A DNA stretch of 64,000 bases, taken from the NCBI GenBank assembly GCA_050944455.1, contig JBMNRC010000009.1:32837-96836 (forward strand), in the 5' to 3' direction. Below, piece by piece: positions 17,139 to 27,553 of this stretch (position 1 is the stretch's first letter; each line of letters opens with the position of its first letter). The DNA is from Anthropogastromicrobium sp050944455 (GTDB taxonomy: Bacteria; Bacillota; Clostridia; Lachnospirales; Lachnospiraceae). Under the pieces are notes generated by a model, which saw nothing but the letters and a program-made list of their open reading frames with translations, searched no databases and had not been told where the DNA came from. Position numbers and translations under genes: made by a program.

Positions 17139-19705
17139 TCCACCGGCGTCGGCCGGCTCCAGTCAAACACGGTTCTGACGTCGAACAGATCTGATAAGCG
17201 GTTTGTGGCGCTTCCCGGAGAGACAAAGGATTCGATGGCCTCCCACATGCGCGTGCCGTCCACGTTTCGGCGGCCCATGCGGAAGTAATCGCTGCGCTCG
17301 CCGATCTGGATCCAGTACTGGCTGGAATCCACGTTGCAGAAGTAGTCAAAGCCGAGCTGTTTCAGGTACTGGAATTTCTGGTTGTCCTCCGCGTAACCGC
17401 GCCAGCTGTCGATATCGGCGCCGTTCGGGAAGATCATCAGGTCCGTCTCCCCGACCAGCGGCTGAACTTCTTTCTCCCACATGTCGGCGTCCCAGACCAT
17501 CTCCTCGTAGCTGATAGCGCCCATGTCGCGGTGCCCCCAGCTGTGGCTCGCGAAGGTCCAGCCGAGCTCCCTGATCGCGTCCGCCACCTGTTTCGCGGTG
17601 GCTTTATCCTGCTCGATATTTTCGTTATTGTAATACATGCTCTCGCGCTGCGACGCGAACTTTTCATCAAAATAGTCGCAGTTCCAGTTGTACCAGAAGT
17701 CGCTGGTGCGGTAGCCCAGGATGCCCTCGTAGCCGGTGAGCGCCAGGGTTCCCCTCGCCCCGCGGTAGCTGAAGTCCGGGTGCGCCTCGATGAAATCCTC
17801 CAGAATGGTCAGCACGTCGTACGAGCCGTACATGACCGAGCCGTCCGGATTGATATACTCGTTGGTGACTTCCCCGTTCTCATCCAGGACAAGCCTGCTC
17901 GCGAAGCCGTGCCCCGTCATATACTCGTAATAGCTCACGTCGTCCACGGAAAGGACAAACGGGGTCTTCCCCGGCGGCAGCAGGATCTCCCTGAACTGCA
18001 TGGTCTCCGTCCCGTCCACGTTCTGGGTCATCCCGGCGATATCGTGCAGGCCGACCAGAACATACCCCTTCTCGTACATGTCGCTGATGATGCGGCAGAA
18101 CTCGTCCGCTGTCGTCATCACCTCGTTGTACGCGTTGACCTTGTTGGTTCCGTCCTGCTTGCTGATCGCGATGGTCTCGTCGAACGCCCGGCTCGTATCC
18201 ACGACCAGCGAATGGAAGAAGATGTGCGTGATCGTGTTCATCGCCGGATACGGCGCGCACTGCGCCTTCTCGCTCTCGTACTCCGCGACGGCGCTCTGGT
18301 AATCCGCGTTGTCCGCGTAATCCTCCGCCGACTGCAGCAGGCTGATCGCGCTGTCGTAATCGTAGCCGGCCGCCAGACGGTTGGCCTCGTCCAGCATCTC
18401 GTCCCCCGTGGAAACCAGGGTGTTGGTCCACTCCGGCTCCGTCTCGAAAGACCCGGCTTCCCTCTCCGGGACCACCAGGTTTCCGGAAGCGTCGGTGCTG
18501 TAGGTCTGCTCCTCGGTTTCCGCGGCCGCCAGCCCGTCATTGGAAAAAGCGGAAGTCAGGGAAGCCAGCGCCTCGCCGGCGCTGCCTGTCTCCCCGCTGT
18601 CCTCCTGCCCCTCCAGGCTGTCCGCGGCTGAACCGTCCTCATTTTCCCCGGACGCCTGATCCGCCGCTGCCAGATCCTCTCCCGACTGTGTCTCCGCGGC
18701 CGCGGGAACGGCCGCGGAAGTTTTGGCCGAAACGTCCGCCGCTCCGTCAGAACGGGAAAACGCCTTAGGAATCGCAATCGCCAGGATAACCACAAAAACG
18801 ACTGCGATCAGGACGCCGGCGTTCTGTTTCAGCTTTTCCCATACTGCCGCTGACTTGCCGCCGGCGGATCCGCTCACGGCCTTCCGGTTCCGGCTGCTGC
18901 CGGATTCCGCCGATGGACGCGCAGTCTGTCTGCCGCTGATCATTCTGCCGCTGGTTGTTCTGCCGCTGGTCGTTCTGCCGCTGGTCGTTCTGCGCGGATT
19001 TGTTCCGAACCGGTCTGCTCCGCGCTGATCCGCCCTGTGCGGACTTCGCGGATTCGCCTGATGCGGATTTTCCCGGTGCCGCGCCGTTCCATGCGGACGG
19101 CCGGCTGATGATTTACGCCCGAAGCGCAGGATATTCCCGGCATGTCTGGATGCGGTTTTCTTTTCCTGTGCCGCGGATTCCGCCGCGGAGCGGGAAGCGC
19201 TTCTCAGCCGCCGCATCTGCGCCGCCCGCTGCATTCTCTGCGCTCTCCTGATCTCCTCAATCTCCTGAACCGATTCCGCGGAAATTTCGCGTCCAGACTC
19301 AGCAGATTCTCCCTTTTCTGAGGCAGATCTGCCTGTCCCGGCGGCTGGTTTTTCTGCCTTTGAGGCGGATCTGCCTGTTCCAACAGCTGATTTTTCAGTC
19401 TTCGGCGTCCAGTCTCCGCTCTCGGCGGATTCTCCTGCTTCCGCCGCTGATTGTTCTGCGCCGGCGGCCGGCTTTCCTGTCTCTGCCGCCCAGACTTCGC
19501 TCTCCGCGGATTCCCCTGCTTCCACCGCTGATTGTTCCGCGCCGGCGGCTGACTTGTCTGTCCGTTCCGCTGATTCTCCCGCTTCAGCCGCAGAAAAATC
19601 ACGCCCGGCACTTCCCGCAATCTTCCGCTCTGTATTTTCCTGAATCGAATCACCCGGATTCGAAGAAATCTCCGGATTCTGATGATTCGTATTTCTGTCA
19701 TCCAT
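17135..19705 (-). CDS. Membrane-anchored polysaccharide deacetylase-like protein
   Basis: 856 residues. A very long N-terminal cytoplasmic region (about 1-295) is low complexity: Ala/Glu/Ser repeats around AGAEQSAAEAGESAES, an Arg-rich helical part, and RTTSG repeated three times near 240-254. One membrane helix (about 296-316) follows, then an acidic linker, a TPR-like stretch (about 430-475), and a NodB-type deacetylase domain to the end. The metal and catalytic residues can be seen: SVDDVS (Asp-Asp) and ASHSWGHRDM (His-x3-His). Such enzymes remove acetyl groups from peptidoglycan or other polysaccharides outside the cell. The ATG 19705 has AGGAGG seven bases upstream. Its stop overlaps the next gene. 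Confidence 0.82.
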   Translation of the reverse strand: MDDRNTNHQNPEISSNPGDSIQENTERKIAGSAGRDFSAAEAGESAERTDKSAAGAEQSAVEAGESAESEVWAAETGKPAAGAEQSAAEAGESAESGDWTPKTEKSAVGTGRSASKAEKPAAGTGRSASEKGESAESGREISAESVQEIEEIRRAQRMQRAAQMRRLRSASRSAAESAAQEKKTASRHAGNILRFGRKSSAGRPHGTARHRENPHQANPRSPHRADQRGADRFGTNPRRTTSGRTTSGRTTSGRMISGRQTARPSAESGSSRNRKAVSGSAGGKSAAVWEKLKQNAGVLIAVVFVVILAIAIPKAFSRSDGAADVSAKTSAAVPAAAETQSGEDLAAADQASGENEDGSAADSLEGQEDSGETGSAGEALASLTSAFSNDGLAAAETEEQTYSTDASGNLVVPEREAGSFETEPEWTNTLVSTGDEMLDEANRLAAGYDYDSAISLLQSAEDYADNADYQSAVAEYESEKAQCAPYPAMNTITHIFFHSLVVDTSRAFDETIAISKQDGTNKVNAYNEVMTTADEFCRIISDMYEKGYVLVGLHDIAGMTQNVDGTETMQFREILLPPGKTPFVLSVDDVSYYEYMTGHGFASRLVLDENGEVTNEYINPDGSVMYGSYDVLTILEDFIEAHPDFSYRGARGTLALTGYEGILGYRTSDFWYNWNCDYFDEKFASQRESMYYNNENIEQDKATAKQVADAIRELGWTFASHSWGHRDMGAISYEEMVWDADMWEKEVQPLVGETDLMIFPNGADIDSWRGYAEDNQKFQYLKQLGFDYFCNVDSSQYWIQIGERSDYFRMGRRNVDGTRMWEAIESFVSPGSATNRLSDLFDVRTVFDWSRPTPVE

Positions 19706-20882
19706 TGACAATCCTCCTGACCGGTCGGAATATGTTTTGTTTAAACGCACTGACATCTGACAGGAACATCATTTCCCCTCCCGCAGACAAATTCCGAAAA
19801 AGATTCTATCATGACCGGCGGAGAGCGTCAAGGAAAAGCGGTCACTCTTTACCTGCAGAAATGGCGGAAAAACGCCATTCTGCAAACTTTCCGGTCATTG
19901 AACAGCCGGGGAATTCTTCGCTTCCGGGCTGCTGCCGGACAGGTAAATTGCACGGTCATTGAACGGCCGGGGAATCCTTCGCTTCCGGGCTGCTGCCGGA
20001 CAGGTAAATTGTACGGTCATTGAACGGCTGGGAATTCCTGCCTGAATTCTTCACAGAATTGAACAGCCCGGGGTCCTGCCTGAATCCTTCGCATATTTGA
20101 AATGTATGGATGAACCGCTCTGCCTGAACCGCCTGATGATTTCCGCCAGAACTCAGCACACTGTTACTACTCAAAACAGTTCTGTTCCAAAACATTATTT
20201 TTTTAAAAACATTTCACAGTTCCGACATAAAGCTTCGTTAGAATATAGACAACACCGGCGGCTGGCCTTTCGGAGAAATTGCGATCAGATGGTCGGCGTC
20301 CTGTTGAAACCTGTTTCAGATAACCGGCATTATGTTGGAATCTTTCCGATGATTACCATTCTGACCAAACCATTCTGACAATCCGGATGAATTGCTTTCC
20401 TCAGAATTATTATCACCAGTGATGCCTTCCGCAATGAAAAGCGTCTGTTTCCGTCAGCGGCGCACACAGCCGCAGACTGCCTTTGCGCGGTTGTCACAAC
20501 GCACAGAACCAGTGACATGCGAATGCTGTCACGCAGGCATAATCCTTTCCGTTTCGCGTCCCCAACAGCGTAATAACCCGGCGGGGAATGCGGTACACAG
20601 ACGTGATCTCACGGCCTCACCGCTCTCACAGCCTGTGAACCTGGGAAATCCGTGTCCCCGGAGAGTCGGGCTGCAGACCGGGCGGATGCCGTCCGATAAT
20701 TCGGAAATGAACCAGGAACACAGGAACAGCCGCAGGAATAAGGATCCGGAATAAGGATCCGGAACAGCGGAACCTTTCCTGCGGCCATCCCTCCGGCTGA
20801 CCGGCTGCCGCCCTCTACGGGCGGGCCCGGCGGTTTTTACCGTGCGTCAGGCCCGCTCCCCTATCTATAACGAAAGGAAAAC
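19706..20882. other. Long divergent intergenic region
   Basis: This region of about 1.2 kb lies between the minus-strand deacetylase group and the plus-strand secreted protein. It holds a hairpin (about 19855-19884, GCAGAAATGGCG against CGCCATTCTGC), a 61-base tandem repeat, and AT-rich DNA near 20185-20240 that may hold a promoter. A direct 'GGAATAAGGATCC' duplication lies near 20740-20762. No convincing gene was found. Confidence 0.5.
19894..20050. repeat. 61-base tandem repeat
   Basis: Units begin GTCATTGAAC at 19894, 19955 and 20016. The first two copies are nearly identical; the third diverges after 30 bases. The period is not a multiple of three, which argues against coding use. Confidence 0.85.
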
Positions 20883-23800
20883 ATGAACAAAAATCGGGTA
20901 AACGCGAAGCTGCTTGCGGCCGTCCTCTCGGCGGCCATGGTATCCGCTTCTCCTGCCGGCGTTCTGGCGTCGGAAGAAACGGAGGCGGAGAGTACAGAAG
21001 AAAGCAGCGAAAGCCAGACAGAGAGCAGTGCGGTAACCATCGACAGCAGCAGGGTCACAGAAGGCACTGTCAGTGATACCTCCGCGGACGGCATCGTGAT
21101 CAGCGACAGCGAATCCGGCCATGAGGCAGTCATTGTGCTGGATTCCGACTACACGATCAGCGGCGCTGACATCACTCTGGACACAGACGCGGACGGAACC
21201 GATACCTGCGACTTCTCCGGAACCGGAACTGCCGTGGCGGTTTACGGCGATTCCAACGTCACGATTGAAGATTCCACAATCGAAACCACCGGCGTGGCGA
21301 CCATGCCCGTCTTCGCGGACGACGGCGCCACTGTCACCATTCAGAACTCCACGCTGATCTCAAACGGCGGAACGCTTTCCGCCGACTACCTGAATACGCC
21401 GGACCAGTCGCTTATGGTCGCGCCGCCGTGGATTCTCGGAATCATGGGAACTTCCCGCTGCACCAACCTGATGGGCAGCAATACAACCATGAACGTATTC
21501 GACTCCGATACGAGCGCGGGGGCCTGGGCCGTTCTCTCCACGGATTCCGGTTCCAACATGTACCTGAACGTCTACAACACGGTTCTCACCCTGCTCAACG
21601 CGGATGAGAGCGCGGCTATCGCCATTCAGGCGGACGGCGGGCAGATCACGACGCTGGACAATCCCTACACGGTCAACTACGGCAGCGGATACGGGACTTA
21701 CGCGATCGGAAACGCCGTGGAAACTTTCGCGGGTTCCACCATCAACGCGGGAACCTACGCGACCATCCTGACCGGCGGCAGCGTTCTCTTCACCTCGCTG
21801 GAGGAAGGCGAGACTTACGAAGTGGAACAGGCTGACGGAACCACGGTGGAATACACCGCGGACGCCACGCAGAACAGCGTCATCAATTCCGACACCTTCG
21901 GATTCATGGCACACCAGGACACCAACTCCATCACCCTGCAGAACGGAACCTCCGTCAATTCCGTGTACGCCACTTTCCTCGTGAAGACCGGTTCCTCCAA
22001 CGAGCAGCTCACCGTGAGCGTGGATGACACCGAGATCCAGAACGGCGGCGTCCTGATCCAGCTGATGGACAACGACGACGCCACCAACGGCGGCATGATG
22101 AGCACCGACGACGAGGAAAACACCAACGGCGGCAGCCAGAACTTCAGGGCGGTCCACACCGAAAATGAAGGGTTCAACACTTCCGAAGCCTCTCAGGGCT
22201 CGGAGACGCAGGATTTTACCTTCACCAACGGCACCTACACCGGTAACATGTACAACGCTTCGGGTTCCGACAACTCCACCGAGGGAAGCCTGGACGGCAG
22301 CGCGCTGAATGTCACCCTCGGCAGCGGCGCGGAGCTCTCCGGCGGAGCTGCCTCCACCGCGGCGATCCACGTCACATACGACGGCTCTGTCTATGTGAAG
22401 GACGTTCTCGGCGGGCGTGCCCTGACGGGCGAGGATGACAGCGAATACGAAACCGTTCTGGGATACCAGAACACTTCCTTCCCGATCAGCCAGTATTATG
22501 ACATCGGGCAGGTTGCCAACATGATCAATTACAACGGCGCCAACGACATCAACATGACCGTTGAGGACGGGGCTGTGTGGAATGTCACCGAAGATTCCCT
22601 GATCTCCTCCCTAACCATCGAGGACGGCGGCGAAGTCATTGTCCCCGAGGGCGTCACGCTGACCCTGACGGACGGCACCGTTCTGGCGGACGGCTCCGCG
22701 GAAGTAACCCTGGCGTCCGGCACCTACGGCAGCACCGGCACGGACGACACACAGGTTTCCACAGACAACGGCACTGGCACGGCGGAAGAGTCTTCCGACA
22801 GCGAGTCCGAAACCGCCGTCTCCGCGGACAGCGAGTCTGAAACCGCCGATTCCGCTGACGCTGAATCTGAGACTGCTGAATCTGCGGACAGCGCATCCGA
22901 TTCCACGTCCGACACCGCGGATAGTGAATCCGAAACCGATAGTTCCGCAGCCGATGAATCCGCGGCGCAGAGCGACGGCTCCGCTGCTCCTGAGATGCCT
23001 GGCGGAGAAATGCCTTCCGGTGAGATGGCCGAAGGAGAAATGCCCTCCGGCGAGATGGAGATGCCGTCCGGTGAGATGGCTGAGGGCTCCACTCCTCCTG
23101 ACATGTCTTCCGGCGGAATGGCTGACGGCTCCATGGGCCAGAGCGGTTCAGGGGATGGAACAGCCAGCAGTTCGGGCCTTGTGCTCGGATCCTTTACCGC
23201 CGGCGGCACAGAGGACTACATCTACAACACAGCGGTTCTCATCTATGACGGAACCTCTGTGACGGACAGCGAGGAAGCGGCGGAGCTGCTGGCTGATCTG
23301 GCCTCATCTGACACGCAGGCCAGCGCAGACGAAGCAGGCTCCATGGCCCAGGGCGGGCCCGGCGACGGCTCCACACCTCCCGAAATGCCTTCCGGGGAGA
23401 TGGCAGAAGGTGAAATGCCTTCAGGGGAAATGGAAATGCCCTCCGGCGAGATGGCTGAGGGTTCCACTCCTCCTGACATGCCCGACGGGGAGATGCCTTC
23501 CGGCGACAGCGCCGGCAGCTCCGGAAGCGGAGAAAGCAGCGTAGCGAACGCGCAGAGCTCCGCGCCTGACACAGCCGGAATCTACATCGCGAACGGCAGC
23601 GAAGACACCTCCTCCGAGACAGACGCCGGCGCCTACAGCGGCAGCATCTCGACCGAGGACGACGTCACCGTGATCAAAAACGTGGAGATCACCAGCGGCG
23701 ATTACACTTACACCGCACTCGCGGTCGCCGGAGACACCTCCAACGTCCGCCTGGAAGATTCCGTCATCGATCTGACGGTTGACGAAGCCGCGTCCGATGA

Positions 23801-25106
23801 CGACGAAGGCGGCGCGGCTGTCGCCGCGGCAGACGGAGCAACCCTTTCCATCAGCAATTCCGACCTGACCGTGGACGGAGCCGGCCGCTATGTAACCAGC
23901 GTATACGACGATTCAACCCTGATCGTGAACGATTCCACGGTAACCTCCACGGGCAGCAATGACAACACCAGCGAAGTCAGCGAGCCGGAGTCCAACAGCA
24001 AGCTGCTGATCAGCGGAACTGCCCGCGCCAATTTCTCCGTAGGCAGTTCTTCTACCTATTATTTCAATTCCGTCGTCACCGCGGAAGGCTGGGGAGCGCT
24101 CTCCACTGACTCCGCTTCCGGCGACGGCCTGGATCTTTACGCTTACAACACCGAAGCCATCGCCCTGGACGGCGGATACGGAACCTACGCGGACACGGAC
24201 TGCCGCGTGTGGCTCTACGGAATCACGATCAGTTCCGCCGAGGTCGGCGCGATTATCTCCAAAACCGGTGAAATCACCATCGACAGCGGCGACGCGGCCT
24301 CCGAAGAGCTTCTGGCCCTGAACGAGGGCGAGACCACTTCCGCGGAAAGCACCATTACAGCCGGCCGGAACGCGGTCGTCATCCACGCCCCGGATATGTC
24401 GGGACAGGGCGCCGCGGCGGCGTCCACCGGCGTGCTCAGCGTATCCAACAGTTCCCTGATCACCACGGATGACCTCGAAACCACCGAGGACTACGAGTCC
24501 AAGTACGGCGAGGCTGTCAGCGCTTACCTGGATTACGTCGACGGCGCCGATATCCTGGTAAAGAGTACCAGCGCGGATATCACTCTCGACAACGTCACCA
24601 TGGAATCTTCCTCCGGCGTTCTGGTCATGAGCGCGATCAATTCCGACAGCATGGGCAACTTCCTCTCCGAAGGGGACGCCGACCAGGTCGACCCGATCTC
24701 CGTATCCATGACGGATATGAGCGTGGAAGGCGATATCCTCCACATGGATTACCAGCGCTATATGACCGTTACCCTCACGGATACCGACTGGACCGGCGCG
24801 CTGGTTTCCGGCACGTTTGAAGACTGGCAGGAACTCTGGAGCGATTACGCCGACGACGATTCCGTCAGTTTTCTTCCGGACGACAGCTGGGATTCCGTCT
24901 ACGGGGCTTCCGTGGTCCTGAACGGCGATTCCGTCTGGACAGTCGACGGTGATTCGGTTATCTCTTCCCTGACCCTGAACGACAGCGCAAGCGTTACCAT
25001 CAAAGCCGGCGTCAGCCTGACGCTGACCGACGGCACTGTGCTGGCGGACGGGACGCAGACGGAAGACGTCACCCTGGACGCCGCGGCGCTCGCAGAGCTT
25101 CTCTGA
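20883..25106 (+). CDS. Large secreted beta-helix protein with two homologous modules
   Basis: 1407 residues. A signal peptide (cleavage near VLASEE, residue 30) is followed by an acidic Ser/Glu stretch. Module 1 (to about 615) and module 2 (about 885-1407) are both rich in short Thr/Ser/Asp/Asn beta-strand repeats of the right-handed beta-helix type. Both close with the same signature: SLTIEDGGEVIVPEGV then LTLTDGTVLADG in the first, SLTLNDSASVTIKAGV then LTLTDGTVLADG in the second. The linker (about 615-885) has a Ser/Glu/Asp repeat and two blocks of PSGEMAEGEMPSGEM repeats. No LPXTG or membrane anchor is visible at the end. It is likely a surface or released adhesin or glycan-binding protein; function is unknown. 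AAAGGAAA precedes the ATG. Confidence 0.85.
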   Translation: MNKNRVNAKLLAAVLSAAMVSASPAGVLASEETEAESTEESSESQTESSAVTIDSSRVTEGTVSDTSADGIVISDSESGHEAVIVLDSDYTISGADITLDTDADGTDTCDFSGTGTAVAVYGDSNVTIEDSTIETTGVATMPVFADDGATVTIQNSTLISNGGTLSADYLNTPDQSLMVAPPWILGIMGTSRCTNLMGSNTTMNVFDSDTSAGAWAVLSTDSGSNMYLNVYNTVLTLLNADESAAIAIQADGGQITTLDNPYTVNYGSGYGTYAIGNAVETFAGSTINAGTYATILTGGSVLFTSLEEGETYEVEQADGTTVEYTADATQNSVINSDTFGFMAHQDTNSITLQNGTSVNSVYATFLVKTGSSNEQLTVSVDDTEIQNGGVLIQLMDNDDATNGGMMSTDDEENTNGGSQNFRAVHTENEGFNTSEASQGSETQDFTFTNGTYTGNMYNASGSDNSTEGSLDGSALNVTLGSGAELSGGAASTAAIHVTYDGSVYVKDVLGGRALTGEDDSEYETVLGYQNTSFPISQYYDIGQVANMINYNGANDINMTVEDGAVWNVTEDSLISSLTIEDGGEVIVPEGVTLTLTDGTVLADGSAEVTLASGTYGSTGTDDTQVSTDNGTGTAEESSDSESETAVSADSESETADSADAESETAESADSASDSTSDTADSESETDSSAADESAAQSDGSAAPEMPGGEMPSGEMAEGEMPSGEMEMPSGEMAEGSTPPDMSSGGMADGSMGQSGSGDGTASSSGLVLGSFTAGGTEDYIYNTAVLIYDGTSVTDSEEAAELLADLASSDTQASADEAGSMAQGGPGDGSTPPEMPSGEMAEGEMPSGEMEMPSGEMAEGSTPPDMPDGEMPSGDSAGSSGSGESSVANAQSSAPDTAGIYIANGSEDTSSETDAGAYSGSISTEDDVTVIKNVEITSGDYTYTALAVAGDTSNVRLEDSVIDLTVDEAASDDDEGGAAVAAADGATLSISNSDLTVDGAGRYVTSVYDDSTLIVNDSTVTSTGSNDNTSEVSEPESNSKLLISGTARANFSVGSSSTYYFNSVVTAEGWGALSTDSASGDGLDLYAYNTEAIALDGGYGTYADTDCRVWLYGITISSAEVGAIISKTGEITIDSGDAASEELLALNEGETTSAESTITAGRNAVVIHAPDMSGQGAAAASTGVLSVSNSSLITTDDLETTEDYESKYGEAVSAYLDYVDGADILVKSTSADITLDNVTMESSSGVLVMSAINSDSMGNFLSEGDADQVDPISVSMTDMSVEGDILHMDYQRYMTVTLTDTDWTGALVSGTFEDWQELWSDYADDDSVSFLPDDSWDSVYGASVVLNGDSVWTVDGDSVISSLTLNDSASVTIKAGVSLTLTDGTVLADGTQTEDVTLDAAALAELL

Positions 25107-25183
25107 TACGGCTCTCCTGAGGCGGCCCGGGTCCGGCAAACCGACCGAAACTGTAAAAACTCTAAAACTCAGACGATAAAATC

Positions 25184-25325
25184 TGAAGGCCGCGGCGCCT
25201 GCTGAGCTTTGAAACTGCTCTGCCGGCGCCGCGGTCTTCATTAGCTTATCCGATACGCACGTCTGACGCCGTGATGCCTGCTGAGCTACGGAACTGCTCT
25301 GCCGGCGCCGCGGCGTTTTTCTGAA
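25184..25325 (+). terminator. Duplicated terminator-like hairpin
   Basis: Two copies of a 38-base segment, 25197-25234 and 25276-25313, are offset by 79 bases. Each can pair its GC-rich 3' part (GGCGCCGCGG) with sequence just 5' of it. The second copy ends in GCGTTTTT, so it is the better terminator for the secreted-protein gene. The duplication is direct and the spacer differs. Confidence 0.65.
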
Positions 25326-25483
25326 CAAATTTTATAATGGACGAAACCGGTTCTGAGGCTTATGATGGCACCAGAAAGAATCTGAAACCAGGTTCAGAAA
25401 ACTTTGGCAATGAAGGATACGGAGCCCGGCCGGCTGTTGGGCTGCCTGATATCCTATCTTGACTGCAGGAGGAAAAAACAGAG

Positions 25484-26548
25484 ATGTACAACAGCATCAG
25501 GCCCGGCCAGGTATGGCTGGATACCAACGGAAAGAGGATTCAGGCCCACGGCGGTTCGGTCATGTACGCGGACGGAACCTACTACTGGTACGGCGAAAAC
25601 AAAGAAAAGACTGACGGAAAGAACGGCATCTGGACATGGGGCGTCCGCTGCTATTCGTCCAAAGACCTCTACAACTGGGAGGATCTCGGCTGCATTATCC
25701 CACCGGATCTGGAGGACGAAACCTCTTCCCTGAATCCCTACAAGGCCAAAATGGACCGCCCGCACATCATCTACAACAAGTGGACGAAAAAATACGTCTG
25801 CTGGATGAAGATCATGAATACAGACCAGACGCAGACAGAAACCGTGATGACGGCCGACAGCATCCTCGGACCCTACACCATGGTTCACGACCACCTGAGA
25901 CCGCTGGGCATGAGCGCCGGCGATTTCGACCTCGCGGTCGCTCCGGACGGCAAGGCTTATTACTATTTCGAGCGGGTGCACAGCGAAACCATCTGCGCGG
26001 ACCTGACGGACGACTACACCAACGTAACCGGCTATTACAGCACGCATTTTCCGCGCAAATATCCGCCGTACGTGCGGGAGGCAACCGCGCATTTCGTGCG
26101 GAACTACAAGCACTACCTGCTCACTTCCGGAACCAGCGGGTACTACCCGAATCCGTCTGAAGCGGCGATCGCCGACACCTGGCACGGCCCCTACACCGTT
26201 CAGGGCGACCTCTGCCCGAGCGACGCGAGCCGCACGACCTGGCATTCGCAGATCTCCTCGGTATTCAAAGTCCCCGGGAAGAAAGATCTTTATATCGCCT
26301 GCGGCGACCGCTGGCTTCCCAACAGCATGAACGTGCGCTACGAAGACGTCGAACGCCTGTTTGAGATGAACTTCAGCCGCCTGTACACCCGCGAGGAAAT
26401 CCAGCGGCAGAGGGATAAGATCAAAGACGCCGGTGACGCCGGGCAGAACACCAGCCTTTCCGACTACGTATGGCTTCCGCTTAAGTTTGACGGGGACAGA
26501 GTCACCATCGAGTGGAAGGATGAGTGGCGGATCGAGGACTACGACTGA
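25484..26548 (+). CDS. Glycoside hydrolase family 43-like enzyme
   Basis: 354 residues, no signal peptide, so probably cytoplasmic. The start RPGQVWLDTNGKRIQAHGG and the blade motif YYWYGENKE are typical of the GH43 branch related to exo-beta-1,3-galactanases. Later blades include MDRPHIIYNKWTKKYVCW and AGDFDLAVAPDGKAYYYFER. GH43 enzymes are five-bladed propellers acting on arabinan, xylan or galactan side chains. The ATG at 25484 has AGGAGG at good spacing. The substrate is not determinable. It follows the secreted beta-helix protein but behind its own leader. Confidence 0.85.
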   Translation: MYNSIRPGQVWLDTNGKRIQAHGGSVMYADGTYYWYGENKEKTDGKNGIWTWGVRCYSSKDLYNWEDLGCIIPPDLEDETSSLNPYKAKMDRPHIIYNKWTKKYVCWMKIMNTDQTQTETVMTADSILGPYTMVHDHLRPLGMSAGDFDLAVAPDGKAYYYFERVHSETICADLTDDYTNVTGYYSTHFPRKYPPYVREATAHFVRNYKHYLLTSGTSGYYPNPSEAAIADTWHGPYTVQGDLCPSDASRTTWHSQISSVFKVPGKKDLYIACGDRWLPNSMNVRYEDVERLFEMNFSRLYTREEIQRQRDKIKDAGDAGQNTSLSDYVWLPLKFDGDRVTIEWKDEWRIEDYD

Positions 26549-26652
26549 CTTCAGCTGACTGCATGATCCTTACATGACTGGGGCTTTCATTAATGTCCGC
26601 CTGCTCCGGCTTCGGGGCCACACATGATCATTACATGGCCAGTACTTTCCGC

Positions 26653-26688
26653 TCTTCCCGGCCGCCTGTTCTTTCGCGGCCGGGAAGA
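26653..26688. terminator. Bidirectional terminator between convergent genes
   Basis: TCTTCCCGGCCGC (26653-26665) pairs perfectly with GCGGCCGGGAAGA (26676-26688) across a ten-base loop. It lies between the GH43 gene and the oppositely oriented hydrolase gene and would serve both. Confidence 0.75.
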
Positions 26689-26706
26689 TTCTGTCCCGGC
26701 CATCCC

Positions 26707-27420
26707 TTATTCCTGCTGAGCGGCGGCTTCCACAAAGCTCCGGAAAATCCGCCGGCTGTTCTCATCCTTCCGGAAGAAACACTCCGGATGCCACTGCACC
26801 GCCCACATAAAGCGGCTTTCCGGGCGGAAGAGCGCCTCGACAATGCCGTCCGGAGCCACTGCCATCGCTCTCAGGCCGGGAGCCAGGTCCTTCACGGCCT
26901 GGTGATGCATGCTGTTCACCCCGATGGTGTCTGCTTTAAGCAGGGAGCGCAGCGGAGTCCCCTCCGCGATCTTCACTTCATGCTGGGCCCTGTCGTACGG
27001 GCTGTCCATGTGATGATTGACTTCGGACCGGCGCTGTGTCGGGAGATCCTGGTACAGCGTGCCGCCCAGAGCCGCGTTGATGATCTGGATACCGCGGCAG
27101 ATGCCGAGAACCGCTTTGTCTTCCCGGACGGCACAGTCAACAGCCATCTTTTCCATGAGATCCCGTCTGCGGCACACCCTGCCCAGCTGCGCGATCGGCG
27201 CTTCCCCGTAGACCGCCGGGTCCACGTCGTCACCACCGGTGAACAGCAAACCGTCGCAGGACTGCACAAGCTGTTCTGCATCCGCCGGGTCTTTCACAAA
27301 GGGAAGCATCACCGGAAGGCCGCCGGCTTCCTCAATCCCGTCAACATACCCCGGAAGCATCCAGTAGCTCTTTTTTTCGTCATCCCACAGAGGCATTACA
27401 CCAATCACAGGTTTTCTCAT
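26707..27420 (-). CDS. puuD: PuuD-like gamma-glutamyl-GABA hydrolase (peptidase C26)
   Basis: 237 residues, class I glutamine amidotransferase fold. The nucleophile Cys108 lies in LGICRG, and the catalytic His211 and Glu213 lie in QWHPE. The TGGDDVDPAVYGE motif is typical of the PuuD group. The known reaction is release of GABA from gamma-glutamyl-GABA in putrescine breakdown; related enzymes cleave other gamma-glutamyl amides. The polyamine importer elsewhere in the window fits such a role but is not linked to it. It lies 133 bases after the MFS gene on the same strand. Confidence 0.88.
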   Translation of the reverse strand: MRKPVIGVMPLWDDEKKSYWMLPGYVDGIEEAGGLPVMLPFVKDPADAEQLVQSCDGLLFTGGDDVDPAVYGEAPIAQLGRVCRRRDLMEKMAVDCAVREDKAVLGICRGIQIINAALGGTLYQDLPTQRRSEVNHHMDSPYDRAQHEVKIAEGTPLRSLLKADTIGVNSMHHQAVKDLAPGLRAMAVAPDGIVEALFRPESRFMWAVQWHPECFFRKDENSRRIFRSFVEAAAQQE

Positions 27421-27553
27421 CTATTTCTCCTCTCAGATTCCCGTCATCCGGTTTTCTGTCTATTGATCAGCAGGAACGCTGGTCTTCGCATCAGTACTGT
27501 ACCGGGCTGTGCATCGCTGTACTGCTCTGTACTGTACCGTACTGTGAAATATA

